A stretch of 64,000 bases of DNA from Saposhnikovia divaricata (GCA_036435485.1 CM071600.1:58649546-58713545), one strand, 5' to 3'. Shown: positions 42,601 through 52,914, counted from the stretch's first letter. The notes: generated by a model from the sequence alone, not told the origin. Made by a program: numbers and translations.

Positions 42601-44093
42601 AATTATGTTTTCTCCAAGAAGAAATCAAAGTCTTAAGCATTAATGAGCAGCTTAACCAACCAACCACCAAAACCCAAATAAAAATCATTGAAAAGCAGTT
42701 CAATGATGAGGTTTGTAATGACCTCCCTAATGCTTTTTGGGATAGGAAAAAACATGTTGTTTCCCTTCCTTACATAGATGGTTTTAATGAAAACCAAATT
42801 CCTACTAAGGCTAGACCAGCCCAGATGAATAAAGAATATCTCGAATTATGCAAAAAAGAGATTGATTCTCTTTTAGTAAAAGGCTTGATTAGAAAGTCTA
42901 AATCTCCCTGGAGTTGTACAGCATTCTATGTTAATAATGCTGCTGAGAAAGAAAGAGGCGTGCCTAGATTAGTCATTAATTATAAACCTCTTAATAAAGT
43001 TTTAAAATGGATTAGATATCCGATCCCTAACAAAAAAGATTTGTTAGACAGATTAAGCGATGCTTTAATCTTTTCTAAATTTGATATGAAATCAGGATAT
43101 TGGCAAATCCAGATTAAAGAATCAGATAGGTATAAAACAGCCTTCACAGTTCCCTTTGGTCATTATGAATGGAATGTCTTACCTTTTGGCCAGAAGAATG
43201 CCCCTTCTGAATTTCAGAATATTATGAATGATATTTTTAATCCGTATACAGAATTTATTATTGTATATATAGATGATGTTTTAGTATTTTCTAAAACAAT
43301 AGATCAGCATATTAAACACTTAAAAATATTTAAGAATTTAATAAAGACTAATGGATTAGTTATATCTTCTCCAAAAATGAGATTGTTCCAAACTCAAGTT
43401 AGGTTTTTGGGACATATTATTAATCAGGGAAAAATTATTCCCATAGATAGAAGTATAGAGTTTGCATCAAAATTTCCTAATGAAATTCTTGATAAAAAAC
43501 AACTGCAAAGATTTTTGGGCAGTCTTAATTATATTTCGGACTATTATGCTAATTTAGCACAAGATACAGCAATTCTGTATTCTAGACTCAAAAAGAAACC
43601 TGAACCATGGACTGAAAAGCATTCTCAGGCTGTTCAGAAAATCAAAGCAAAGGTAAAATGTTTACCTTGCTTATCCTTAGCCAATCCTAAATATTTCAAG
43701 ATAGTAGAAACAGATGCCTCTAATATAGGGTATGGAGGAATACTAAAACAAGTAATTCCTGAGACTTCAAAAGAAGTTCTTGTTAGATTCACTTCAGGAA
43801 AGTGGAATCCCACACAGTTAAAATATTCAACTGTAAAGAAAGAAATGCTTTCTATTATTAAATGTATTTCTAAATTTCAAGGTGATTTATTAAATCAGAA
43901 ATTTTTATTGCGAATTGATTGTAGTTCAGCAAAATCAATTATTGAAAAAGATGTTAAAAATCTTGTAGCAAAACAAATTTTTGCAGGATGGCAAGCTCAA
44001 CTAGCAGCCTTTGAATTTGATATTCAGTTTATAAAAGGAGAAAATAATTCTCTTGCTGATTATTTAACCCGTGAATTTTTACAGGGTGAATGA
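39678..44093 (+). CDS. Polyprotein, copy III
   Basis: 1471 aa, with Asp at residue 347 and His after DQHIK, and without the Arg-Lys deletion of copy II. All catalytic and zinc-binding residues present. It is probably close to the consensus of copies II-VII. Confidence 0.95.
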   Translation: MIDLSPGSKMREILNQEFQQEKHAQFRQWYFKKYSSGDLKRFKDEYYSYLGKTEDYISFVHWFMKTYLSKTNNEILVLQRPWKTPKGDTITSPYPPEQTICLSNTTEATAYTSLQKLETTQATVKDLNAIIRSQNYTNTFLTCLGDHFLALENEIVSLKQVIENELISLKKSMEKQPSSTLVPESSKNYAPMIQPPIPIKGFKLDSSGEEFIKILQQKFNNMNISVLSKDDESQQSETSETAEDLEDINNLATMFAKQQISNPEINPIYTPKLNPIYPPKSLEKFYYQRPSPQDLLFEEPDYIQASYSGKEIYEWNLDGLNEKQIFDMIHRMMMYSTVCKQNGNTDSAIASFISTGFVGQIRGWWDHYFTLDQRLEILNHKKIIKIENGIVTTGEEDAVYTLCLTILQHFVGTNIPVAEKLCTLLQNLRCPSLTHFRWYKDTFLSRVYQLGEPNSVHWKSKFIDGLPHLFAERVRQSLRNKNDGVNINYISLTYGEIISHCVNEGLALCNDIKLKNQLKQQKLSEKHQLGEFCDQFAFDVGKIPKNQDKKKQKIAYKRNKLYKNNSYKSKYPFKTSYKKNYKRKSYNKSDKKPFVPNKGKRKAKRIDITCHKCGKVGHYANQCWTKKALNKIEDEQLRSQLEKVLLHSSDEERESSDNEDLALIYNSSSDSDSQSPDNNDCQCNELNYYKSIVDMNGLNVLTADQDRVLKIIDSISDFELKKQMLETLIKNNKKEAPLVIEAPYQLSEVLDRFQKSTLKETPVSLNDLRKEVNLLKSEITQIKQDNTLLSQRITLLESKSLIASDSKDIPSSSNKNETEYLNLLEQVTSQQWYIKITLVVSREFILKDEIALVDSGADLNCIKEGIIPTKYFEKTTQSISHAAGEKLQVRYKLSNTYICNKDICLPTSFILIKNMNHRIILGNPFLHNIMPLNNVDKTGISTIIEGKNIKFDFITDPQTRIINEVRDRLLSKEKQLCFLQEEIKVLSINEQLNQPTTKTQIKIIEKQFNDEVCNDLPNAFWDRKKHVVSLPYIDGFNENQIPTKARPAQMNKEYLELCKKEIDSLLVKGLIRKSKSPWSCTAFYVNNAAEKERGVPRLVINYKPLNKVLKWIRYPIPNKKDLLDRLSDALIFSKFDMKSGYWQIQIKESDRYKTAFTVPFGHYEWNVLPFGQKNAPSEFQNIMNDIFNPYTEFIIVYIDDVLVFSKTIDQHIKHLKIFKNLIKTNGLVISSPKMRLFQTQVRFLGHIINQGKIIPIDRSIEFASKFPNEILDKKQLQRFLGSLNYISDYYANLAQDTAILYSRLKKKPEPWTEKHSQAVQKIKAKVKCLPCLSLANPKYFKIVETDASNIGYGGILKQVIPETSKEVLVRFTSGKWNPTQLKYSTVKKEMLSIIKCISKFQGDLLNQKFLLRIDCSSAKSIIEKDVKNLVAKQIFAGWQAQLAAFEFDIQFIKGENNSLADYLTREFLQGE

Positions 44094-45481
44094 CGACCCC
44101 TAATAGGGGAAGAGGCCGCGGTTATGGCCGAGGTCGAGGTTATGGGAATAACAATATGTTATCTCAAGAAAGTGTCCCACTAATAGGTGATTGGACTATA
44201 TATCATCACAGACAAAGGATGCAGCAATTACCTGCACCTCCTAAAAAAGAAGATATTCCTTCTTCTAGCAAAACAACAACTTATAAAGATGTTGCTGTTA
44301 CTGAGGCCCAGCAGGATAAAGAATATTTCGAAAATCCTACCACCGAAACTATTTTGTTTCTGGAAGAAGAAGATCTTAAGCTCACTCCAAATGATGGATG
44401 GTCTTTAAGAACAAAATACCTTGAATCAAGAGGTTATGCTGGCCTGAATAATCAGGGAAGGCAGAATTTAGAAATTTTGCTGAAAATCACTGAATCGATA
44501 ACGATTACTCATTATCATCAGAATAATAATCCTGAGAATTTTATAAATTTCAGCAAATGTCATATCCAGAAAATACTTCTTCCAAGAGAATGGGGATTTA
44601 ATCCCAATGCAGAAAAAGCTATAAAAATAGCAGAGGGGAAGTACATTTACTTCAACTACTGGGATTATGTAGAAGCTTTCACAAAGGCTTTTTACTATCA
44701 AAATCCGAAAAACAAGCATTCTTGGTTTTTCAGTATTGATCCAGGGGTGCTTAATAAGCCAGTTCCTAATTGGTTTTACCAATGGTGGGCAAAATTTGGT
44801 CCCTCTTTAGAAATTCTTCCTAAAGAAATTAAGGATTTATATATCCCTTGGTGCGACAATAGTCCTCTTATTGCTAGAGTAACTGCTGAAAGAATGATTA
44901 AGGGACAATGTCCTTTCATATTTTTTACTAAATTTCAAATTCCATGGATTTGGAGATGGATAATATCAGTCTCCCAAGATAATCTTGATATTCCTATTTT
45001 ACAAAGAAATTTCTTTTGTAAATGGTGGACTAATATAGATGCTAAGGATGTGCAGGCTAAAATAGCCACCATCAAAGCAACAATTGCTGCTGAAAAAGGC
45101 CAAGGTTCTAAAGAAAAATCGCCTAATCAACCTTCAATTGCCAATATGAAAGAATATTTTCAAAAGAAATATCCTACAGATTCAGAGGAACAAATAATGG
45201 TCCGAGTTTTAGACTTTATGAAAGAGCAATTTTTTAGTTCTTTTCCGTCTCATCCATCTCAGGAAGAGGATCAATCAATGAAAACTTCTTCATCTCAAGG
45301 ATCAATGGATTCTAACCCCTATAATTGTCTAGCAGGCGAATCTCAAGCCGAAGAAGAAGAACATTTGTCTACAGAAGAATCTCAGCAGGCTCAAGCCCGC
45401 GAACCATCCCTAGGAGATTTCTGGGATGCTATGACTCAGACTTTAATTCAAAAGTCCAAAGGAAAAGCCCCCCAAAGCTGA
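44090..45481 (+). CDS. 463-aa protein of unknown function, copy III
   Basis: No residue change from copy I seen; same ATGA overlap upstream. Confidence 0.75.
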   Translation: MTTPNRGRGRGYGRGRGYGNNNMLSQESVPLIGDWTIYHHRQRMQQLPAPPKKEDIPSSSKTTTYKDVAVTEAQQDKEYFENPTTETILFLEEEDLKLTPNDGWSLRTKYLESRGYAGLNNQGRQNLEILLKITESITITHYHQNNNPENFINFSKCHIQKILLPREWGFNPNAEKAIKIAEGKYIYFNYWDYVEAFTKAFYYQNPKNKHSWFFSIDPGVLNKPVPNWFYQWWAKFGPSLEILPKEIKDLYIPWCDNSPLIARVTAERMIKGQCPFIFFTKFQIPWIWRWIISVSQDNLDIPILQRNFFCKWWTNIDAKDVQAKIATIKATIAAEKGQGSKEKSPNQPSIANMKEYFQKKYPTDSEEQIMVRVLDFMKEQFFSSFPSHPSQEEDQSMKTSSSQGSMDSNPYNCLAGESQAEEEEHLSTEESQQAQAREPSLGDFWDAMTQTLIQKSKGKAPQS

Positions 45482-45484
45482 TCA

Positions 45485-45739
45485 ATGCCGACCTTATTTA
45501 AAGCATTTAAAAGGTTAAAGGATGATGAAAAGGAATGCCTCAATCTTACTCATCAGATTGATGATCTTGATTCTAAATACAAGAATGCATCTCTTCTAGA
45601 AAGGAAGAATCGGTCCACTTCAGAAATTATGAGGGATTTTCATGAGGTTAAGCGTCTCCGCAACCGAAGAGAAAATATTAAAATTCTCTATTCTATTCGG
45701 AGGAAAGTGCTTCTCAAGTATTCTAATCTGACAGGATGA
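45485..45739 (+). CDS. Small charged helical protein (84 aa), copy III
   Basis: Identical to copy I. Confidence 0.7.
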   Translation: MPTLFKAFKRLKDDEKECLNLTHQIDDLDSKYKNASLLERKNRSTSEIMRDFHEVKRLRNRRENIKILYSIRRKVLLKYSNLTG

Positions 45740-45849
45740 GTGCCTTTGTCGACACAGCATCACTAATTCAAGGTCCATTATTTGGGAATCTACTATTGAA
45801 GGCAATAATATCTGCTTTTGCTGATGGAATTTTAGTGGGCAAAGCATAA
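45736..45849 (+). CDS. 37-aa hydrophobic ORF, copy III, first of two
   Basis: Identical to the copy in unit I. Directly followed by a complete second version of the same ORF. Confidence 0.5.
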   Translation: MSAFVDTASLIQGPLFGNLLLKAIISAFADGILVGKA

Positions 45850-45850
45850 T

Positions 45851-45964
45851 ATGAGTGCCTTTGTCGACACAGCATCACTAATTCAAGGTCCATTATTTGG
45901 GAATCTACTATTGAAGGCAATAATATCTGCTTTTGCTGATGGAATTTTAGTGGGCAAAGCATAA
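45851..45964 (+). CDS. 37-aa hydrophobic ORF, copy III, second of two
   Basis: Exact duplicate of 45736-45849. Its ATG no longer overlaps the 84-aa ORF stop. Confidence 0.4.
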   Translation: MSAFVDTASLIQGPLFGNLLLKAIISAFADGILVGKA

Positions 45965-46142
45965 TCTTTGCTTTAATAAAGTTTGTTGTTTGTTTTGTAA
46001 AAGTTGTTTGTTTGTATTCATCATTGAATGCGTCGATGGGGCCCAATGAGCACCCGGCATCAATAATGTCTACTTTTCTTAAAGTTTTTGTCTGTTGTAA
46101 TAATTCAGTACAATAGTGTGTATTAGTGTGTCTCTAACTCTC

Positions 46143-46150
46143 TATATAAA
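46143..46150 (+). promoter_or_regulatory. TATA box at the 3' end of copy III
   Basis: TATATAAA in the usual context. Here it drives toward the inverted junction, so RNA starting at it would run into copy IV antisense within about 130 bases and could form a near-perfect hairpin. Confidence 0.7.
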
Positions 46151-46274
46151 GAGAGCTTTGTATTGATATTCGATACGCTTCAATAACATTTCATTCTCTT
46201 CTTACTTGCTCATGTGCTGAGCCATTTCTTATATTAATACTATACTGCTGCTTTCCTATTCTTATCTGCTTCCG

Positions 46275-46293
46275 CATAGTTGAGCCAACTATG
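46275..46293. other. Head-to-head joint between copies III and IV
   Basis: CATAGTTG (46275-46282) and its reverse complement CAACTATG (46286-46293) are separated by only AGC. Both arms stop at the same viral base, two bases into the tRNA primer site. The arms continue as near-identical inverted repeats for thousands of bases, broken mainly by the 115-bp duplication. Confidence 0.9.
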
Positions 46294-46417
46294 CGGAAGC
46301 AGATAAGAATAGGAAAGCAGCAGTATAGTATTAATATAAGAAATGGCTCAGCACATGAGCAAGTAAGAAGAGAATGAAATGTTATTGAAGCGTATCGAAT
46401 ATCAATACAAAGCTCTC

Positions 46418-46425
46418 TTTATATA
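46418..46425 (-). promoter_or_regulatory. TATA box, copy IV (inverted)
   Basis: Reverse-strand TATATAAA, facing the TATA box of copy III across the head-to-head joint. The two promoters converge with about 270 bases between them. Confidence 0.7.
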
Positions 46426-46603
46426 GAGAGTTAGAGACACACTAATACACACTATTGTACTGAATTATTACAACAGACAAAAACTTTAAGAAAAGTAGAC
46501 ATTATTGATGCCGGGTGCTCATTGGGCCCCATCGACGCATTCAATGATGAATACAAACAAACAACTTTTACAAAACAAACAACAAACTTTATTAAAGCAA
46601 AGA

Positions 46604-46717
46604 TTATGCTTTGCCCACTAAAATTCCATCAGCAAAAGCAGATATTATTGCCTTCAATAGTAGATTCCCAAATAATGGACCTTGAATTAGTGATGCTGTG
46701 TCGACAAAGGCACTCAT
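46604..46717 (-). CDS. 37-aa hydrophobic ORF, copy IV
   Basis: Identical to unit I, single copy, ATGA overlap retained. Confidence 0.5.
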   Translation of the reverse strand: MSAFVDTASLIQGPLFGNLLLKAIISAFADGILVGKA

Positions 46718-46968
46718 CCTGTCAGATTAGAATACTTGAGAAGCACTTTCCTCCGAATAGAATAGAGAATTTTAATATTTTCTCTTCGGTTGCGGAGACG
46801 CTTAACCTCATGAAAATCCCTCATAATTTCTGAAGTGGACCGATTCTTCCTTTCTAGAAGAGATGCATTCTTGTATTTAGAATCAAGATCATCAATCTGA
46901 TGAGTAAGATTGAGGCATTCCTTTTCATCATCCTTTAACCTTTTAAATGCTTTAAATAAGGTCGGCAT
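46714..46968 (-). CDS. Small charged helical protein (84 aa), copy IV
   Basis: Identical to unit I. Confidence 0.7.
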   Translation of the reverse strand: MPTLFKAFKRLKDDEKECLNLTHQIDDLDSKYKNASLLERKNRSTSEIMRDFHEVKRLRNRRENIKILYSIRRKVLLKYSNLTG

Positions 46969-46971
46969 TGA

Positions 46972-48363
46972 TCAGCTTTGGGGGGCTTTTCCTTTGGACT
47001 TTTGAATTAAAGTCTGAGTCATAGCATCCCAGAAATCTCCTAGGGATGGTTCGCGGGCTTGAGCCTGCTGAGATTCTTCTGTAGACAAATGTTCTTCTTC
47101 TTCGGCTTGAGATTCGCCTGCTAGACAATTATAGGGGTTAGAATCCATTGATCCTTGAGATGAAGAAGTTTTCATTGATTGATCCTCTTCCTGAGATGGA
47201 TGAGACGGAAAAGAACTAAAAAATTGCTCTTTCATAAAGTCTAAAACTCGGACCATTATTTGTTCCTCTGAATCTGTAGGATATTTCTTTTGAAAATATT
47301 CTTTCATATTGGCAATTGAAGGTTGATTAGGCGATTTTTCTTTAGAACCTTGGCCTTTTTCAGCAGCAATTGTTGCTTTGATGGTGGCTATTTTAGCCTG
47401 CACATCCTTAGCATCTATATTAGTCCACCATTTACAAAAGAAATTTCTTTGTAAAATAGGAATATCAAGATTATCTTGGGAGACTGATATTATCCATCTC
47501 CAAATCCATGGAATTTGAAATTTAGTAAAAAATATGAAAGGACATTGTCCCTTAATCATTCTTTCAGCAGTTACTCTAGCAATAAGAGGACTATTGTCGC
47601 ACCAAGGGATATATAAATCCTTAATTTCTTTAGGAAGAATTTCTAAAGAGGGACCAAATTTTGCCCACCATTGGTAAAACCAATTAGGAACTGGCTTATT
47701 AAGCACCCCTGGATCAATACTGAAAAACCAAGAATGCTTGTTTTTCGGATTTTGATAGTAAAAAGCCTTTGTGAAAGCTTCTACATAATCCCAGTAGTTG
47801 AAGTAAATGTACTTCCCCTCTGCTATTTTTATAGCTTTTTCTGCATTGGGATTAAATCCCCATTCTCTTGGAAGAAGTATTTTCTGGATATGACATTTGC
47901 TGAAATTTATAAAATTCTCAGGATTATTATTCTGATGATAATGAGTAATCGTTATCGATTCAGTGATTTTCAGCAAAATTTCTAAATTCTGCCTTCCCTG
48001 ATTATTCAGGCCAGCATAACCTCTTGATTCAAGGTATTTTGTTCTTAAAGACCATCCATCATTTGGAGTGAGCTTAAGATCTTCTTCTTCCAGAAACAAA
48101 ATAGTTTCGGTGGTAGGATTTTCGAAATATTCTTTATCCTGCTGGGCCTCAGTAACAGCAACATCTTTATAAGTTGTTGTTTTGCTAGAAGAAGGAATAT
48201 CTTCTTTTTTAGGAGGTGCAGGTAATTGCTGCATCCTTTGTCTGTGATGATATATAGTCCAATCACCTATTAGTGGGACACTTTCTTGAGATAACATATT
48301 GTTATTCCCATAACCTCGACCTCGGCCATAACCGCGGCCTCTTCCCCTATTAGGGGTCGTCAT
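46972..48363 (-). CDS. 463-aa protein of unknown function, copy IV
   Basis: Intact and without residue changes from copy I that I could see. It lies upstream of the 84-aa ORF in the inverted orientation with the usual spacing. Confidence 0.75.
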   Translation of the reverse strand: MTTPNRGRGRGYGRGRGYGNNNMLSQESVPLIGDWTIYHHRQRMQQLPAPPKKEDIPSSSKTTTYKDVAVTEAQQDKEYFENPTTETILFLEEEDLKLTPNDGWSLRTKYLESRGYAGLNNQGRQNLEILLKITESITITHYHQNNNPENFINFSKCHIQKILLPREWGFNPNAEKAIKIAEGKYIYFNYWDYVEAFTKAFYYQNPKNKHSWFFSIDPGVLNKPVPNWFYQWWAKFGPSLEILPKEIKDLYIPWCDNSPLIARVTAERMIKGQCPFIFFTKFQIPWIWRWIISVSQDNLDIPILQRNFFCKWWTNIDAKDVQAKIATIKATIAAEKGQGSKEKSPNQPSIANMKEYFQKKYPTDSEEQIMVRVLDFMKEQFFSSFPSHPSQEEDQSMKTSSSQGSMDSNPYNCLAGESQAEEEEHLSTEESQQAQAREPSLGDFWDAMTQTLIQKSKGKAPQS

Positions 48364-51300
48364 TCACCCTGTAAAAATTCACGGGTTAAATAATCAGCAA
48401 GAGAATTATTTTCTCCTTTTATAAACTGAATATCAAATTCAAAGGCTGCTAGTTGAGCTTGCCATCCTGCAAAAATTTGTTTTGCTACAAGATTTTTAAC
48501 ATCTTTTTCAATAATTGATTTTGCTGAACTACAATCAATTCGCAATAAAAATTTCTGATTTAATAAATCACCTTGAAATTTAGAAATACATTTAATAATA
48601 GAAAGCATTTCTTTCTTTACAGTTGAATATTTTAACTGTGTGGGATTCCACTTTCCTGAAGTGAATCTAACAAGAACTTCTTTTGAAGTCTCAGGAATTA
48701 CTTGTTTTAGTATTCCTCCATACCCTATATTAGAGGCATCTGTTTCTACTATCTTGAAATATTTAGGATTGGCTAAGGATAAGCAAGGTAAACATTTTAC
48801 CTTTGCTTTGATTTTCTGAACAGCCTGAGAATGCTTTTCAGTCCATGGTTCAGGTTTCTTTTTGAGTCTAGAATACAGAATTGCTGTATCTTGTGCTAAA
48901 TTAGCATAATAGTCCGAAATATAATTAAGACTGCCCAAAAATCTTTGCAGTTGTTTTTTATCAAGAATTTCATTAGGAAATTTTGATGCAAACTCTATAC
49001 TTCTATCTATGGGAATAATTTTTCCCTGATTAATAATATGTCCCAAAAACCTAACTTGAGTTTGGAACAATCTCATTTTTGGAGAAGATATAACTAATCC
49101 ATTAGTCTTTATTAAATTCTTAAATATTTTTAAGTGTTTAATATGCTGATCTATTGTTTTAGAAAATACTAAAACATCATCTATATATACAATAATAAAT
49201 TCTGTATACGGATTAAAAATATCATTCATAATATTCTGAAATTCAGAAGGGGCATTCTTCTGGCCAAAAGGTAAGACATTCCATTCATAATGACCAAAGG
49301 GAACTGTGAAGGCTGTTTTATACCTATCTGATTCTTTAATCTGGATTTGCCAATATCCTGATTTCATATCAAATTTAGAAAAGATTAAAGCATCGCTTAA
49401 TCTGTCTAACAAATCTTTTTTGTTAGGGATCGGATATCTAATCCATTTTAAAACTTTATTAAGAGGTTTATAATTAATGACTAATCTAGGCACGCCTCTT
49501 TCTTTCTCAGCAGCATTATTAACATAGAATGCTGTACAACTCCAGGGAGATTTAGACTTTCTAATCAAGCCTTTTACTAAAAGAGAATCAATCTCTTTTT
49601 TGCATAATTCGAGATATTCTTTATTCATCTGGGCTGGTCTAGCCTTAGTAGGAATTTGGTTTTCATTAAAACCATCTATGTAAGGAAGGGAAACAACATG
49701 TTTTTTCCTATCCCAAAAAGCATTAGGGAGGTCATTACAAACCTCATCATTGAACTGCTTTTCAATGATTTTTATTTGGGTTTTGGTGGTTGGTTGGTTA
49801 AGCTGCTCATTAATGCTTAAGACTTTGATTTCTTCTTGGAGAAAACATAATTGTTTTTCTTTACTAAGAAGACGGTCTCTAACCTCGTTTATAATACGAG
49901 TTTGAGGATCTGTAATAAAATCAAATTTTATATTCTTACCTTCTATTATGGTAGAAATCCCGGTTTTATCAACATTGTTGAGAGGCATAATATTATGAAG
50001 AAAAGGATTTCCTAATATTATTCTATGATTCATATTCTTTATTAGAATAAAAGAGGTAGGGAGACAAATATCTTTATTACAGATATAAGTGTTAGAAAGC
50101 TTATATCTAACTTGAAGTTTTTCTCCAGCTGCATGAGATATAGATTGAGTAGTTTTTTCAAAATATTTGGTAGGAATTATTCCTTCTTTTATACAATTTA
50201 AATCAGCACCACTGTCAACAAGGGCTATCTCATCTTTGAGAATAAATTCTCGGCTTACTACAAGAGTAATTTTGATATACCATTGTTGAGAGGTTACTTG
50301 TTCTAACAGATTTAAATATTCTGTTTCATTTTTATTACTAGAAGAAGGAATATCCTTACTATCACTAGCTATTAAAGACTTGCTTTCTAATAAAGTAATC
50401 CTCTGGGATAACAAAGTATTATCCTGCTTAATCTGAGTAATTTCAGATTTTAATAAGTTAACTTCTTTTCTCAAATCATTAAGAGAAACAGGAGTTTCTT
50501 TAAGGGTAGATTTTTGAAATCTATCTAATACCTCACTTAACTGGTAAGGTGCTTCGATGACTAAAGGAGCTTCTTTTTTATTATTTTTAATAAGAGTTTC
50601 AAGCATTTGCTTTTTAAGCTCAAAATCAGAAATTGAATCTATAATCTTCAAGACTCTATCTTGATCAGCAGTTAAGACATTTAATCCATTCATGTCTACT
50701 ATAGATTTATAATAATTTAACTCATTACATTGGCAATCATTATTGTCAGGACTTTGTGAATCTGAGTCACTAGAGCTATTATAAATGAGGGCTAAATCTT
50801 CGTTATCAGAAGATTCCCGTTCTTCATCAGAACTATGCAGCAAGACCTTTTCTAATTGAGAGCGTAATTGCTCATCTTCTATTTTATTAAGGGCCTTTTT
50901 TGTCCAACATTGGTTAGCATAATGACCAACTTTGCCACATTTATGACAAGTTATATCAATCCTTTTGGCTTTTCTTTTTCCCTTATTGGGAACAAAAGGT
51001 TTTTTATCCGATTTATTATAAGATTTCCTCTTATAATTCTTTTTATAAGAAGTTTTAAAAGGATATTTTGATTTGTAAGAATTATTCTTATAAAGCTTGT
51101 TTCTTTTATAAGCAATCTTTTGCTTTTTCTTATCTTGATTTTTAGGAATTTTCCCTACATCAAAGGCAAACTGATCACAGAATTCACCTAATTGGTGTTT
51201 TTCTGACAGTTTTTGCTGCTTTAACTGATTTTTTAGCTTTATGTCATTACATAGAGCTAATCCTTCATTAACACAATGGCTAATTATTTCTCCATATGTT

Positions 51301-52478
51301 AGAGAAATATAATTAATATTAACTCCATCATTTTTATTTCTTAAGGATTGCCTAACCCTTTCAGCAAAAAGATGGGGTAATCCGTCTATAAATTTTGACT
51401 TCCAGTGAACCGAATTTGGTTCTCCTAATTGATAAACTCTAGATAAAAATGTATCTTTATACCACCTAAAATGGGTTAAGGAGGGGCATCTAAGATTTTG
51501 GAGGAGCGTACATAGCTTCTCAGCAACAGGAATATTAGTTCCTACAAAATGTTGTAGAATTGTAAGACACAGAGTATAAACTGCATCTTCTTCGCCAGTA
51601 GTAACAATACCATTTTCTATTTTAATAATTTTTTTGTGATTAAGAATTTCTAATCTTTGATCTAGGGTAAAATAGTGATCCCACCATCCCCTGATTTGTC
51701 CTACAAATCCTGTAGAAATGAAAGAAGCTATAGCACTATCAGTGTTACCATTCTGTTTACAAACAGTAGAGTACATCATCATTCGGTGTATCATATCGAA
51801 TATTTGCTTTTCATTTAAGCCATCAAGATTCCATTCATAGATTTCTTTTCCTGAATAGGAGGCTTGAATATAATCTGGTTCTTCAAATAGAAGATCCTGA
51901 GGAGACGGTCTTTGGTAATAGAATTTTTCTAAAGATTTAGGAGGATAAATAGGATTTAATTTGGGAGTATAAATAGGATTTATCTCTGGATTACTAATTT
52001 GTTGTTTAGCAAACATGGTAGCTAAATTATTAATATCCTCTAAATCTTCAGCAGTTTCTGAAGTTTCAGATTGCTGAGATTCATCGTCCTTAGATAAGAC
52101 TGATATGTTCATATTGTTGAACTTTTGTTGAAGAATTTTTATAAATTCTTCTCCACTAGAATCTAATTTAAATCCTTTTATGGGAATTGGAGGTTGAATC
52201 ATAGGAGCATAGTTCTTAGAGGATTCTGGAACAAGGGTTGAAGAAGGTTGCTTCTCCATAGATTTCTTTAAAGAAATTAATTCGTTTTCTATCACTTGCT
52301 TAAGAGAAACTATCTCGTTTTCTAGGGCTAAGAAATGGTCACCTAGACAAGTAAGAAAGGTGTTTGTATAATTTTGCGATCTAATTATCGCATTTAAATC
52401 TTTCACAGTAGCTTGAGTAGTCTCTAGTTTTTGTAGGCTTGTATAAGCCGTAGCTTCTGTGGTATTACTCAAACAAAT
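48360..52478 (-). pseudogene. Polyprotein, copy IV, N-terminally truncated
   Basis: Residues from about 101 to the C terminus are open and unchanged in all motifs (zinc knuckle, DSG, YIDD, RNase H). The first roughly 100 codons were lost at the joint with copy V. A Met created at the joint (52470-52472) opens a 1370-aa frame, but no viral leader or promoter precedes it. Confidence 0.85.
52470..52478. other. Microhomology joint between copies IV and V
   Basis: CAAACAAAT belongs equally to the inverted polyprotein sequence on the left and to the MP sequence on the right, a 9-base overlap typical of microhomology-mediated end joining. Confidence 0.85.
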
Positions 52479-52914
52479 ATCTTGTCCTGGAACTACAACT
52501 GTAGTTCAAACCAACTTATTAACTTCCAATATAGCCACTAATAGAATGATTAAATGGAAAGAAATAGACTTCCCAGAGACTTGGTCTCTTCTGCAAGAAC
52601 TAGAGCCTGAGCCTCAGGTCAACAAGGAAGTTGATCAAATTATTCAAACAACTGAAGGAGATGTAGAAATTAAATTTACATCTCAAAGAACTATTAGGAT
52701 GCCTAGGACTAGGTCCGCTAGATATTCCTCTACTAGTGATTATATCACTACCCCGAGCGTTTCAGCTAGAGCTTCGACTTCTCAATTCAGAGAAGAATCT
52801 ACAGTTCCTGAACATGTAGAAGAAATTAGAATTAGCCAAAATAAAATTCCAGAAGGAATTTATGAACAGAGTAGAGAATCTCCTACTCAATCAGAAATGA
52901 GTTTCCATATATAA
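52476..52914 (+). pseudogene. Movement protein, copy V, C-terminal fragment
   Basis: Only residues about 198-343 remain; the conserved 30K core is gone, so it cannot act as a movement protein. One change, Leu for Pro at residue 237, is seen. An ATG from the neighbouring inverted sequence (52459) happens to open the frame. Confidence 0.85.

Larger units (their letters stand above)
45736..45965 (+). repeat. 115-bp tandem duplication spanning the 37-aa ORF
   Basis: 45736-45850 is repeated exactly at 45851-45965. The unit is almost exactly one 37-aa ORF plus its stop, so two whole ORFs now sit in tandem one base apart. Only this copy of the virus has it. Confidence 0.95.
38165..46282 (+). mobile_element. 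Endogenous caulimovirid copy III, complete with a 115-bp duplication
   Basis: It starts at the primer site (38165-38177) and ends at CATAGTTG, two bases into where the next primer site would start; there it meets the inverted copy IV. Length equals one 8001-bp unit plus a 115-bp tandem duplication near the 3' end. All frames are open. Confidence 0.95.
46286..52478 (-). mobile_element. Endogenous caulimovirid copy IV, inverted, 5'-truncated
   Basis: A minus-strand piece from the end of the unit (at the primer site) back to codon about 100 of the polyprotein. Leader, MP and the first 100 codons of the polyprotein are absent. It joins copy V at a 9-base microhomology (52470-52478). Confidence 0.95.

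Noticed and set aside
22181..46282. Interpreting the array as a Ty3 LTR retrotransposon cluster
   Set aside because: The units repeat head-to-tail without LTRs or target duplications, the polyprotein ends after RNase H with no integrase, and a 30K movement protein is present.
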